Part shown: positions 33,214-46,165 of the stretch, piece by piece
Numbering within the stretch: position 1 is the stretch's first letter
Layout: each line of letters starts with the position of its first letter
NCBI GenBank assembly: GCA_004794655.1
Contig: SMMW01000555.1
Location: forward strand, 1,488,001 to 1,552,000
DNA: 64,000 bases
Direction of reading: 5' to 3'
Source of the DNA: Marisa cornuarietis
Lineage: Eukaryota; Mollusca; Gastropoda; Architaenioglossa; Ampullariidae
Position numbers and translations under genes: made by a program
The notes under the pieces: generated by a model
Told to the model about the DNA's origin: nothing
The model's database searches: none
What the model saw: only the letters and a program-made list of their open reading frames with translations

Positions 33214-35806
33214 ATGAGTGATCGTCATAAACCACGAGGACCAACTAGTGGTAGTCCCAGTCCTGGTGCGACGTCGACTAGTGGATCATCCAACCGACGC
33301 GTCGGCAAGCCAAATAATAAGCGAAAGGGAAACCGTTACTACAATTATCATTCTAGACAAAATCAAGAACCAAGAAATGAAGGACTAGGTACAGCAAGTC
33401 CCGCACGTAATGACGAAGACAGCAAAAAAAAGAACACAAAAGCCTCAGGAAGAGGACGTGAAAAGCAAGAGCACGAATTAGTGCCGAGTCGTGACAGGGA
33501 AAATGAGGAGACAAGCAAAGAGAGCTCAACAAGACCAGTGCACGATATGGGAAAAGATTGTGACACGAAAAGCAAAGGGGCAGATGTAGGGAGAGAGGAT
33601 ATCGCATCAACGCAGAATCATGATCACGAATTAAAGGTACAGGCTGAAGTATCAGACATAACCAGGAAAACTGATAGTCGTGTAAGAACTACTGCATTTC
33701 CCAAAGCGCCTACAGATGAGGAAGCAGATGGCGAGGTACAACCCGGAGAAACTACTTCATCTTGCAAACCACCTACAGATGAAACAGACCGCGAGGCAGA
33801 GCTAGAAGAAACTACTTCATCTTGCAAACCACCTACAGATGGAATAGACCGCGAGGCAGAGCTAGAAGAAACTATTTCATCTTGCAAACCACCTACAGAT
33901 GAAACAGACCGCGAGGCAGAGCTAGAAGAAACTACTTCATCTTGCAAACCACCTACAGATGAAACAGACCGCGAGGGAGAGCTAGAGGAAACTACTTCAT
34001 CTTTAAAGCTGCCCACAGATGAGAAAGCAGACTATGGGACACAATCCGTAGAAACTACTTCATCTTCCAAACCGCTTACAGATGAAACAGGCCACGTGGT
34101 AGAACTAGGAGAAGCTACATCTTCCAAACCGTCCACAAATGAGGAAGCAGAACGTGAAGTAGAACCAGGAGAAACTACTTCACCTTCTAAGCCGCCCACA
34201 GATGAGAAGGCAGAACGTGAGGGAGAACAAGGAGAAACTTCAGATGAGAAAGCAGACTATAAGGAACAAGAAGAAGAGGAGCAGCCGTTTCCTGTGAAGT
34301 CCGATCAGAATACAACCGGCCGTCTAAGGGAGAGGGATAATAACATGGATTATTCTTCTGTGAAACCAACCCTGAGTAAAGAAGATGAATTAGACCATGA
34401 CAGACAAACAGCAGCAATGGCTGAGGTTTGCAAAAAAGAGTCCAGTACTGAAAATTTCTGTATTCCCCCAGATGTAATGCAATATGATGATGATGAAAGT
34501 GCGGAAAAAGCAATGCTATATTCAGTACAATCAAAGCAGTCTGATCGAATTAATGCCAGTTCTCACGAAAACCCCCAATCAAACGAAATCACCGACTACA
34601 AAGACAGAATGTTTGCTGGTCAGACATCATTACCGTCTGAAACGAATACAGAACTAGACAAGGGCCACCTTCAAGACTGTGCCAATCTAGAATCAAGTGA
34701 GTGTCAGATAAATGATAACAAAGTATTTAGAGCCACAAGCACAGAAGAAACGCCTGCAGAGTCCGACGCAAGCAGTGACACTAACGTTAGTAAAAGACAC
34801 GAAGTCGTTGATAGAAGAGATACTACTGGCGACATTGCAAAACCAGGTGACAAAATAGAAAATACAGCTAATCACAGACAGTTAGACAAGAACGACACAA
34901 AGGAAGAATTTAATAAAGACATAAGGGGAAATCATAAAGACACGGAGGAAAATGGTGCAGATGTAGAGGAGAATGGTGACGACAAGGAAGAGGCTGGTAA
35001 AGACATAGACGATAACTGTAAAGACATAGAAGAGAATGGTAAAGAGGTAGAGAAGAAGGGCTCAATTGTGAAGGAAAATTGTGAAGACAGAAAAGAAATT
35101 GGTAAAGATAAAGAGAAGAATGGAAAAGACATGGAGGAGAATGGTAAAGACATGGAGGAGAATTGTACCATTGTGAAGGAGAATGATAAAGACAAGGAAG
35201 AAATCGGTAAAGACATGGAGGATAATGGCGAATTCACGGAGGAGAATGTCACAATTGTTGTGGAGAATGTTACAATTGTGGAGGAAAATGGTAAAGACAA
35301 GCAAGAAATTGGTAAAGACATGGAGGATACTGGTAAAAACATGGCGGAGAATGGTACAGATGTGGAGGATAATGACTCAATTTTGAAGGAGAATGTTGAA
35401 GACAGACAAGAAATTGGCAAAGACAGAGAGGAGAATGGTAGAGACGTGGAGGAGAATGGTATAAATGTGGAGGAGAATTGCACAGTTGTGAATGACAATA
35501 GAAAAGACAAGGAAGATATTGGGAAAGACATAGAGGAGGACGGTCCAATTGTGATGAAAAATGGTCAAACCAAAGAGGATGTTGGTAAAGACAGAGATTA
35601 TAATGGTAAAGACAGAGAGGAGAATGCTAACGATATGACGGCCATCGATAAAAAGATGGAAGATGACAGTAATGAAACAACCCTTACCAGTCCTGAGATG
35701 TGGAAGCCATTACTAAATATGGAATCTGATGAGAATAACAAAGAAAATGCGTGTGAAGTCAATAGCGACACTGAAAAGCAGCTTGAAGATCGACAATTAA
35801 AGAAAG
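33214..35806 (+). CDS. Giant first coding exon of coiled-coil gene 2
   Basis: 864 codons from ATG (33214) to a phase-1 donor AAAG/gtatga. The frame is also open upstream to 33163, so the exon may begin earlier, but 33214 is the first ATG. N-terminus 'MSDRHKPRGPTSGSPSPG' is Ser/Gly/Pro-rich, followed by a basic stretch ('NNKRKGNRYYNYHSR'). Residues about 175-345 form degenerate 20-residue repeats (core 'SSCKPPTDETDREAELEE'). Residues about 565-810 are 7-residue repeats of the type 'GKDMEEN'. The composition is dominated by E, K, D and N. Large antisense open frames over the repeats are shadows of it. Without splicing the frame would run on to a stop at 35842-35844. Confidence 0.75.
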
Positions 35807-38800
35807 GTATGAAAGCAAAGACAGGATGCTCTTTATGGACATAGGGATATTTACACATCTGACGAGTGAGAGTTATTAGATTGTATGATATTGACATGCA
35901 TTAGTTAGAGTGGCAATGCAACACCAATAACAAGTAGACATCTGTTATCTGAAGATTATGATTGAAATGTACTTGTATTCAAGAGTTCCAGATTAGTAGG
36001 AGAGTTCAAGGTGAACAGTGTGATGACAAATGTGAGGACCAAACAAAACCGCAGCAACACTGCGATGAAAACGAGAACATAAATACACTAAGGGCTGACC
36101 TTCAAGAAGCACGAGGTAAGTAAATAGTAAACGATTAACTGTCTTCATAAAAATATTTGTATTTCACGTACAGTCAATTTGGAATATTCACGATAGGCAG
36201 TTTCCTTTAAGACTCATTAGAAAGCCATTCTTAAAGTTCTTGTACCTAAATCATGTAAGCGTTCGTCATTTCGTGAGGACATATTCATTACTATCTGTTA
36301 CAGAAAAGATCTCTGCACTACAAAATAAAATGTCGGAGGACGATGATAAGATCAAGTGGGCAAATGGTATGACACTGACTAAGCACTTATTACTTAATTT
36401 TCTTATCATTTGAAGGTCTGCTCGTCTAAAGACGAAACAGAAATTGTTTCACTCATTTTGTTGATTATTACGTTTGTAATTTACACCGAGAAAAGTGATA
36501 ACGAAAGGTTGATACATTAAACTGCGTGATAAACCTCATTTTCGTAAATCGTTTGTTACCTCTATTATAATGTAGACTACTGAATGTGTTATAGTCTAGT
36601 AAATGTTAACCTTTCTTATAACCTCTTAACACGATGGACGCTGTGTGTGCCTCAGCTTTCTGTTAAGTCCAAGTAATCAAAAACTCTCCTACATTCTGAA
36701 AATAGTAAGTACATAATACAATGACAGATTGACAGATAAGTCTCCATATCTAAATTGAGACTACATTATAAGATTATAAGTATGAGATTATGAGACAGCT
36801 ATGCTAGAATGCCTTTATGCACTTTGACTTGAAAGTACGGAAGAAATGGAAGTACAAAAATCAGAAGGGAGAAGAGAAGCCACGCGAGAAAAAAAGCTCC
36901 TTAAAGTTGTAGCAGTGGTCTCTCTTCAAAGATGTACATATGTATAAACTAAACAAAACGAAACAAAGCGAAATTTTACAAGTTTGATGATGTTGTCCAG
37001 TAATTTAAGCAGCAATATCTTCTCTCTGTTCTAAGAAAGAAACATTAAGCTTGAAGCTGAAAAGGCAAAATGGGAACAAGAGAAAGCAGCACTTCAAGGT
37101 ATTCGCTTTTAAATCCTCGATCTTTACAGAATAACACGGCTTGGTCGTCATAGAGTCGTAGTTGCTGGCTTGGCCTTACACTCCTTACAGTTCTTACACA
37201 CTCACTGTCACTCCCTTTCTCTCTTGAATGCTGTTTTATCTGTGTTATATTAAAAGTGTCTATATTAAAGCGAACACCGTTACGTTCACATTCCAACATA
37301 CACTCTTACACAAACGTGTACGCATAGCAGTTAATGTAATAATGAATAAACTATCGTGCTTTAATAGAATTTCGTAATTATCACAGTTAGGCTTTCTCTA
37401 AACGTTTTAAATAAAAAGTAATTCTCACCAGACTTCTGCAAATTCAGATGCTTAGAATACGAGTGTCACTGAGCTTGTCTTCTTCGCTGAAAAATTTCTT
37501 GTCTTATGAGCCGTGAACTTTCTGTAATTTGTGTGATTATCTGTCCTGCAACAAATGCTGATTTATTCTTTCGCTTAGGAGACAGGTATGTTAGCTGAGC
37601 ACTAAACTAAAATTAAATCTTTTTCTTTTCCAGAAAAAATTATGACGTGTAAGCAGGAGGCTGACGAACTCAAAAATAATCATCAAGAACTGAAAGGTTA
37701 TAAACCATGGGATGATAATTTAGAGGTTTTAATATTAATAGTGACAGCTATGATAGAAATAATCTGTTAATAAAACTAACTGAATGTACTATTTTTCACT
37801 CATTTCTCCGACTACTCAAAAACATTCTGCTTGCTCGCTCGCTTAACATAACTTGTGCCAAAGATGTGAGAGATTTTTTTTTGATCATGCAGATCACTTC
37901 CTGAAGAGCCAGTTACAATTAGAGAAGGATGTTAAAGAAAATAGAATGATAAATTCTACTTACCTTGCAGTGTTTCAAGGTATGTGTTAATTTTGCTTTC
38001 TTTTTAACTGTTAACTTCAAGGCGAATAGAAAGTGTCTTGAAAAAAATAAAGACTCAACTAGCAGCTCTGCACATAAAGGTTGTACATCCGGGTAACAGA
38101 GAAATATAATTTATTAATCTTTGTAAAGAAAAAGCTTATGTAACCTAACACAGAGTGCCGATACAATAGAATAGCACATACACCCATACAGATTGTTATC
38201 TAGGATGTAAAACATATACGTCTTAAGTGGAAAAATTTGGAAACACATTCGTTTTTGTCAAGTATTTGGCCTCTTCGTACTAAATGAAGGCCAATATGTA
38301 TATATTTATTCTTTATTCACACACGCACGCACGCAAGAACACACACAAAAGAACGACATTAACTATATGACATAGCATTTTCTATATACACATTGTACAC
38401 GTGAGAACGGTTAATTCCAAAATAGGTTTTTGTTTTTGATCAAAGCCACTTCTGTATATCACTTTTTAGACGCACTGAAGCGAGCAAACGACGCAGAAAA
38501 TACACTAACCACAGAAAAAAATCGTTTGACAGGTAAGTTTTTTTTACATTTTTATTAAACATCATAACAAAAGAATAAGTAGCGACATGCTCGACGTCAT
38601 CATGCAAGCATAGACACATATCTCACATAACCTTTCGCCTTATATGGAAGGGGAAGAGACAGTACTTTTCTCAGTGCTTGCTTTTTCTGAGAGGACAATC
38701 CCCATCTCTTCGCCCCTTTGCTGCCTTTTCTTTACCAGCCCTTTAACGAATCAGTTACTATTTTATAGCTAGTTCAACGGGTAAAGGTTCGTCGGGTAGC

Positions 38801-41800
38801 AGATGCCATAAACACATAGGTACACAATTGAATGGCGTAAGCATCTTCATATGCACGCCTGTGATATAAATTGGGTGAATCTTAAGTGTTTGCTGGGAAG
38901 TTTCATTCTCATCAGTTCTCGTTCTTTACTGTTTTCGCATTTCCTTCATCAGAGAACATCGCGCTGCTTGAAAGGCGCTTAAGCGAGGCCGTGAACTTGA
39001 GAGAAAAAGCGGAGAAACATTCAGCTTCTCTGGAGCAGAAATGCGGACAGCACCAAAGTAAGGACTGCAACTGCACTTTTAATATAGATATTACAATCAA
39101 AGATAATAATATAGCACTTAATTGCTTTTGTGTTTAATGAGCATAAAAACATTAGCAGTAACTTCTCCCGAACTTAATTTTTATTTTTGTTGATGTTTAA
39201 AAAACTACAAGGAAGTATATTTGGGGTATACGGTATTTACCAATCTTCTTTACTGCGTACGACTCAACGATGCGTTTAACGTCTATTCAGTCGTCATCAC
39301 TGAAAGATAACCCTTACCCTTTGGTGTAGGTTATATAAAAGTGTGGATCGGGAACAACAAAGGGTAAAAAAGGTAAAGGTCATCCCCTAACCTTTTCAGG
39401 TCGTTGGGGAGTGAGGTGTTAGAGACCCCACGTTTCTCGGGGCCAGCTTTTAAATGAGGGTGGTGCCAGTCTCCTCTCCCTCGCTGCCTTACCTTTCCCA
39501 ACCCTCTAAGGAGTCAGGTTTCCATTCCCGTCAGCTGGGTCGACTGGGGGAAAGTTGCTGCGCTTATAGGGAATTGAACCAGCGCGCTCTCGGTTCGGAC
39601 GCCAGCGCTCTAACCACTCGGCCGTCCGCTTACCAAAGACGAGTTTGTATAAGTCGTTACACACATACCGAAGTGACAGTTCCTGTACTCCAAGTTAATT
39701 TCTTTCTCCCTTAGGCTCGAGTCTATCCCAATCTGTTTTCTTCTATTTATCAAAGCGTTTGTATATCTGTCTTTTGAAGCATCAGCAACACGGTCCTCTT
39801 TATCTGTCAGCAATAAAACAACTAGAGAGGTTGTACCATCTGTAAGATATCTATTCACGCTATCGGCGAGATTACAGAAACCATTAGTATTGTTGACTAT
39901 TCGGCATATTTATGATGCTAAATATCTCTGACTATATCTTGGCGGGAAAAACATTATTTAATAAAGTAGTTCCTGAAAATCTTGTGCTGCATAAATAGAA
40001 AGCCTCATAAGCTGTGCCACTATGAAGTGTTCATTGTAACAATATCCTTGTGTCTAGACAGGGTTTTGACGTTCTTCTTGACTTGTCATAGAGGTTTAAA
40101 CAAAACGTGTTATATTTCTTTTTTTCTTTCGACAGGCTCTATTGACCATCTGAGGGAAGAAACCAGGCGAGACAGAGAGAAATGGGAAAGTAGGCATTAA
40201 CGGCTTGGTGTTTCTATTTTTTAAATTAGAATTCTTAATGGCTAAAAAGCCAGCTAAACGAGGTAACGGGACAAAAAGATGAAGTTACATAGACAGTGGC
40301 CATGCTGGAAAACCAGCAGAGAGTATGAACGTGAGTCTTTTGCTGTTGCATAACAGTTATAGAGTGAATGGAATTATCCCCATATCGACAGACCAGAACA
40401 CATTTTACATATTAGTTTCTTTATAAATGAATAGATGGCTGTATGGATGAATGTTATGGATGATTGGTCGTAAACACATTAAATACGTTTTGCAGTAATA
40501 AATAATGCTATTAATTTTAACAAAAATATTTATTGTCAAAAATATTAATAGTAAAGTTATAGTAGTAGTAATTTTAGCAACAAGCATGGCAGTATATAAT
40601 TGCACTACTAATTTTAGTAGCAGCTTAGAAGTAAATACTAGCGACAGTAATATTAGCTGCGCTGTTACCAGTAGTAATATTAACTGTCATTTCTTGCGAA
40701 TACTAAACTATCGGTTCTTTACCTCAGATAATTCTCAATGGCTTCAAAGCCAGTTAAACGAGGTAACGGGACAAAAAGATAAAGCTACACAGAGAGTGGC
40801 CATGCTGGAACAAACCAACAGAGAGCATGAATGTGAGTCTTTTGCTGTTACATAACAGTTATAGCACTGAATGAATGTAATGTAATTATAGCCATATCGA
40901 CAGACAATAGAACACACTTTACATATTAGCTTATTTATGAATGAATGTATGGTTTGTATGGATGAATGTTAAGGATGATTGGTCGTAAACGCATAATTAA
41001 ATACGTTTTGCAGTTAATAATAAGAGCTTGTACCTAAGGTACCCTTCGCAGCAGCTTTTGTCTCTGCTCGTGTCTTTTTCACTGTCTATACTAAAGGGAT
41101 AATTATATAGCTAAGTAATCAAAAACGTTATTTTTTTTTACAAAAATTAGATAAAATATTTATTGTTAAGAATATAATTTTTATGAAAGAACTACAATTT
41201 CGTAAAATAATTTTTAATAATTATTACCCTTTAGTGTAGGTTATATAAAATGTGGTTTAAGTACAACAAAGACGAGATTGTACAAGGCGTTACACATAAG
41301 GAAGATACAGTTCATGCACTTAAAGCTAATTCCTTTCTCCAACAGACTCGCATTTATCCCAGTCGGAATCCTTCTATTTGTAAACGCGTTTGTTTATGTG
41401 TCCTTTGAAACATCAACAACAAGGTCCTCTTTTTCTGTCAGAAATAAACAAGTCAACTGGAGAGGTGGTACCATCTGTAAGATATTTATTCACGCTATCG
41501 GCTAGACTAGGTTTACATAACAATATTATTATTGTTGACTGTACGTCATACTAAGCTGAATATTTAAGACTACAGCTTTGCGCAGAAAATTGTTCCACAG
41601 ATTGTTTCCTAAAAATCTTGTGATGTGAAAATAGAAAGGACCAAAAGCTTTGCCACAATGAAGTGCTCATCGTATCGTGGAAATATACCTATATGTCTAG
41701 GCAGAGTTGTGATGTTCTTCTTTACTGGTTCATACATGTCTTGGCTTTTCACCGATCTTTAAACAAACTTTGTTGTATTTATTTGCTTTTTTCAACAGGT

Positions 41801-43033
41801 TCTATTAATCATATGATGGAAGAAAACAGGCGCGAAAAAGAAAAATGGATAAGTAGGCATTAACGGCTTAGTGTTTCTATTTTTCTCCACTTATTTTCAG
41901 TGAGAAATCACACATTACATCTCGTAGTCGTGTCAGAAGTATTAGCAGTATTAGTATCATCAGCAGTATCAGAAGTAATAAGTTTAGCATCAAGCATGGC
42001 AGTAAATAATATCACTACTAATATCAGTAGCACCTTAGTAGTAAATAACAGCAATAGTAATATTACCTGCACTATTACCAGTAATAATATTAACAAACTC
42101 ATCAGCACTAATACAATTATCAGTAACGATTAGCAGCAGTATTAGAGGTAGTAACATTAGCAGCAGTAGTGGAAATAGTAGTCACAACTAAAGGATTAAA
42201 CATGGATTTTGAGATTAAAATTTATCGTTTTAATCTTTTAGGTGAAATGTCTGCACTTCTACAAGAGAAGAGAGTTTTTGAAGAGAAAAGCGTTCGGCTG
42301 ACAGGTATTCTGAACAATCCCGATTTTGTTCAACGCTTTCTTTCAACTTCTTTCTGATTCTCTATCTCTTCCTTAAAACCATTGTTTCTCTTTCTTTGTA
42401 GCGCCCTTTTTATTTTATTAATGCATATATCAAATACTTAGTATTTTATTTCAAGGTGGATATTTTCACTTCAATATACTTTCCACATTCTTTTTTTATC
42501 GACAATACCATAATAACACCTTTTGGGGTTTTAAATATCTTCTGATATCTTACTGCTTTTTCTTTTTACACTTCAGATGAGTGTCGTCACCTCACAGATC
42601 AACTGCAAGAGTCCATGACATCGCAAGTGAAAATGAACCAGTATTTGACCAGTCTGGAAGAGACATGCAGGGAGAAGCAGGGTCAGCCTCACACCTCACT
42701 TACAGGAATAAGAACAAAAGCTTTAAGTTACTGCTGGCTTCGCTATCAGTATTATCGTCATTGTCAGCATCTTCATCGTCATCATTATCGCTGTTTTTTC
42801 TGCTCCTGTTGCTGCAGTTGTTGCTGCTATGACGGTTAAATTTTTCTAAAAGGGGCGCTAACCTGTGTAGTAATCAGATTCTGAATTTCTATGTTCCGTT
42901 TTCACTCCATATCTTTCGTTCTTTCTTGTTCTAGGCTTTTTGTTTGCTTGCTATTTGTATTGGTAGGTACATGTGTATTGATGAGGAGTAAGCATGCTCT
43001 CTATGAGTGTGAATATGCGCTATACAAATCTTC

Positions 43034-43087
<54 letters not shown>

Positions 43088-46000
43088 AGCAGGTATTCTT
43101 CTAGGAGTTAATGTCTTGAAGCTTTTTACGACGTTGGTGTCTTAGTCCTCAAACTTTTAACAACCTTTTTCCAGATATTTGTGATCAGCTTCGTAATGAA
43201 AGTCGTGAGAACTTCGAGAAAAGTGAAAGACTGAAAGGTACATAGGTTATACACATTTTACTCGGTGTTTGATTAGTTTTTTCCGCTCAAAATCGCAGTT
43301 AGAACTTTTACAAAAATTAAGTTACATCAAAACCTTCTTTACATTAGACACGGTAAACAACTTACAGTTTAGAACCTATAGCCAATAAAATATGGGTTTC
43401 TGAATCTCTGCTTTAATACAGCTTTAGTTGCTGGCACGCATAAAACTCAAACAGCCAAAACTTCTTAACGGCTGGAGAAGCGGCATAAGTGCTCGAACGA
43501 ATCACATACACACACAATTCTCGCGCGTACATCAGAGAGATCAGAAATGCCATGTCTTTGTATAGTTTTAAGCTTCGATCTTTCAATTATAACAGTTTAT
43601 GACTGGGTTTTAGAAACTTAATAAATACACTATCTTTTCATTGCAGATGAGATTGTTTCGCTGCAAGCGGAAACTCAGAGTCTTCGGCAGGAGAAACTCC
43701 AGATAACAAGTATTCGACAGTCTTCCTAAAATTAAGCAGACGATAGATATTCCTGTGAACATTCTAAATTACACTTAAGTATTCTAATACTTTTTTCATC
43801 TTACTTTCTTGTATTTGCGTTACGATTACACATAAAACATCTGAAGGCTCATGTTCGTCATTTGTTGAATGTTGTACGATATGTATTTTTATGTGTGTGT
43901 TGTGCGCGTTATGCGCTGTGAATTGTATGAGAAGGTATTTTGTGTTTGTTTTGTTGTTCTCTTTTTTCAGAAGACTCTCTCAACAGCTTTTGATCCACTG
44001 TCATTTCTTGCCAATACTAAACTATCGGCTCTTTACCTCAGATAATTTTCAATGGCTTCAAAGCCAGTTAAACGAGGTAACGGGACAAAAAGATGAAGTT
44101 ACGCAGAGAATAGCCATACTGGAACAAACCAACAGAGAGCATGAACGTGAGTCTTTTGCTGTTACATAACATAAGATTTATAGCACTGGGAGAATGTAAA
44201 GTAATATTCACCGTATCGATAGCTCAGAACACATATTAGCATATTAAATATTAGATTTTTTATGAATATAAAATGACTAGTGTTTAGCGATACCTCATCG
44301 TGTTCACTCTTCTCGAGAAAAAGTGTTCAGAATAATCTGATTGCCACTGGACTCCGTAATGACTGTCTCACTATCACTGGGTGGGATATTATTTTTAACA
44401 TAATTTCATTTTTACCATTATAGTACAAATCGCTTCACTTCGCAAGGAAAAGGACACAGCTGTGAAAGACAATGTGCGAGCAAAAGGTAATCTCAGCTTC
44501 GCTTTCTTTTTCTCTCCATCCCACCCTCTCTCCCCAATTTTGAGGAAAGTTCCTAAGGTCAAGGCGCTCCTGAGGTCGAGTGGGTACATGACCACATACA
44601 ATGATCAGACTAATGTCCATCTTTGGAACTGATATTACTATAAGTTATTCATAAATTTAGTAAGTGAACTCTAAAACCTTTGTCTTTCATGAGGTTCGAT
44701 CAAGACGGACAATCAGCTGCTTAAGATAAAAATAATCTCCAGGCAAATATTTATAGCACTACACCTTTAAAACCTAACACCTTCTTAACAGTTCTATCTT
44801 TACGTTTACTTGTGCAATATTATTCTGGTTAAAGTGTACACATTCATACATGAGTTCAGTTTAAAAGATTCTCCTGTGCTTATTGACTCGTGTTAGGTGC
44901 ATAATATAGTTTTCTATCGCTCTTGTCATTATAGGCGAAATTTCTGCATGTATCAAGGATAAAGAAACATATCAGCGGGAGCTAAATCAAGTGTCAGGTA
45001 TTGGGGAATTGCATCTCTTTTTGTGCCAGCCGATTTCTCTCTCTCTCTCTTTCTATGTGTGTATGTACGTGTGTGTAGGTTTATGTGTGTGTGAAAATAA
45101 GAATGGTAAGAATGATATGAATGTATTATTTTATATTCATCATATTTTATGGATCACACGTTAATCTTTTTACCTACATCGCTAATTATGAAACTTTCAC
45201 CCTACTTGGAAAGGGTTGCTGACATATCAAATAAAAGTTCAGTTCTGTCTGTATGTGTGTCTCTAACTGCACGTGCAAATGTGAAAAAATGGTTCATCTG
45301 TCACTTGTAAAACGAGAAAGAGGGAGTTTTATGTAAAGGATAGCGATAATATTGGCTATTTGTAAGTTGTTTTATATCAGTCGAATATTTCTTCCCACCT
45401 CTTCAAATATTAGCTAACATGGCTTCTGTCAAGCGAGAAGCCGAACAGCTCAGAGAGACCAACGAGCAACTTATTACGAAGCTAAACTTCCTGGACACAC
45501 TAAGAAAAGCTGCTCAAGGTAAAAAAAAACAACTTTGGTCTTTATTGTCTGGCTGTTAATTAGCTACACACTGTTTTGTGTTACAACAGTCTGCTATAAG
45601 GCAAAATATGAAAATAATGTTATTATGCCTCTTTATGGTATTGACCTAATGTTCACGTGACGTTTGAACATGTTTAAACTATTTGTCATTCTATTTGTCA
45701 TCTCTGCGGCATTCCTACTTGTCATCACTGATTCAAGGCAAGTGTTCCAGATCCTTTGTCTTCGGGGTGGAAATCCGTGTACCTTGAACGAGATCTACAT
45801 ACCAGTTTAATTTTGAATACTAAACACAACAGCTGTGGGTGCGAGCTAAAGGCTTTTGTCAATATTTTTTTTTTTTGAAGACACCGTGACGGCTCTTGGA
45901 CAGCAGAGTGTAAGTTACGAGATGCAGGCTGCACAGGCCAGAGCAGAGAGCCAGGAGCTCAAGCGGCAGCTTGACACTCAAACCATTCACAACAAACAAC

Positions 46001-46097
46001 TGACAGGTACTGACCACTCGCTTTTATTTATTTGGTTTTTTAATTCAGGATTGACTCAAAAGAATATACCACATTTTTCTTCACTTATGTACATACA

Positions 46098-46165
<68 letters not shown>

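Noticed and set aside
33353..35568. Several long minus-strand frames (e.g. 33624-34016, 34932-35531)
   Set aside because: They lie antisense to the first exon of coiled-coil gene 2; its repeats with period divisible by 3 keep antisense frames open. Their low-complexity Ser/Phe readings have no independent support.
39569..39630. Functional tRNA gene on the minus strand
   Set aside because: A and B boxes are good, but it is the head of a SINE with short target duplications and an empty site in the tandem-duplicated partner; no intact cloverleaf or terminator was evident.
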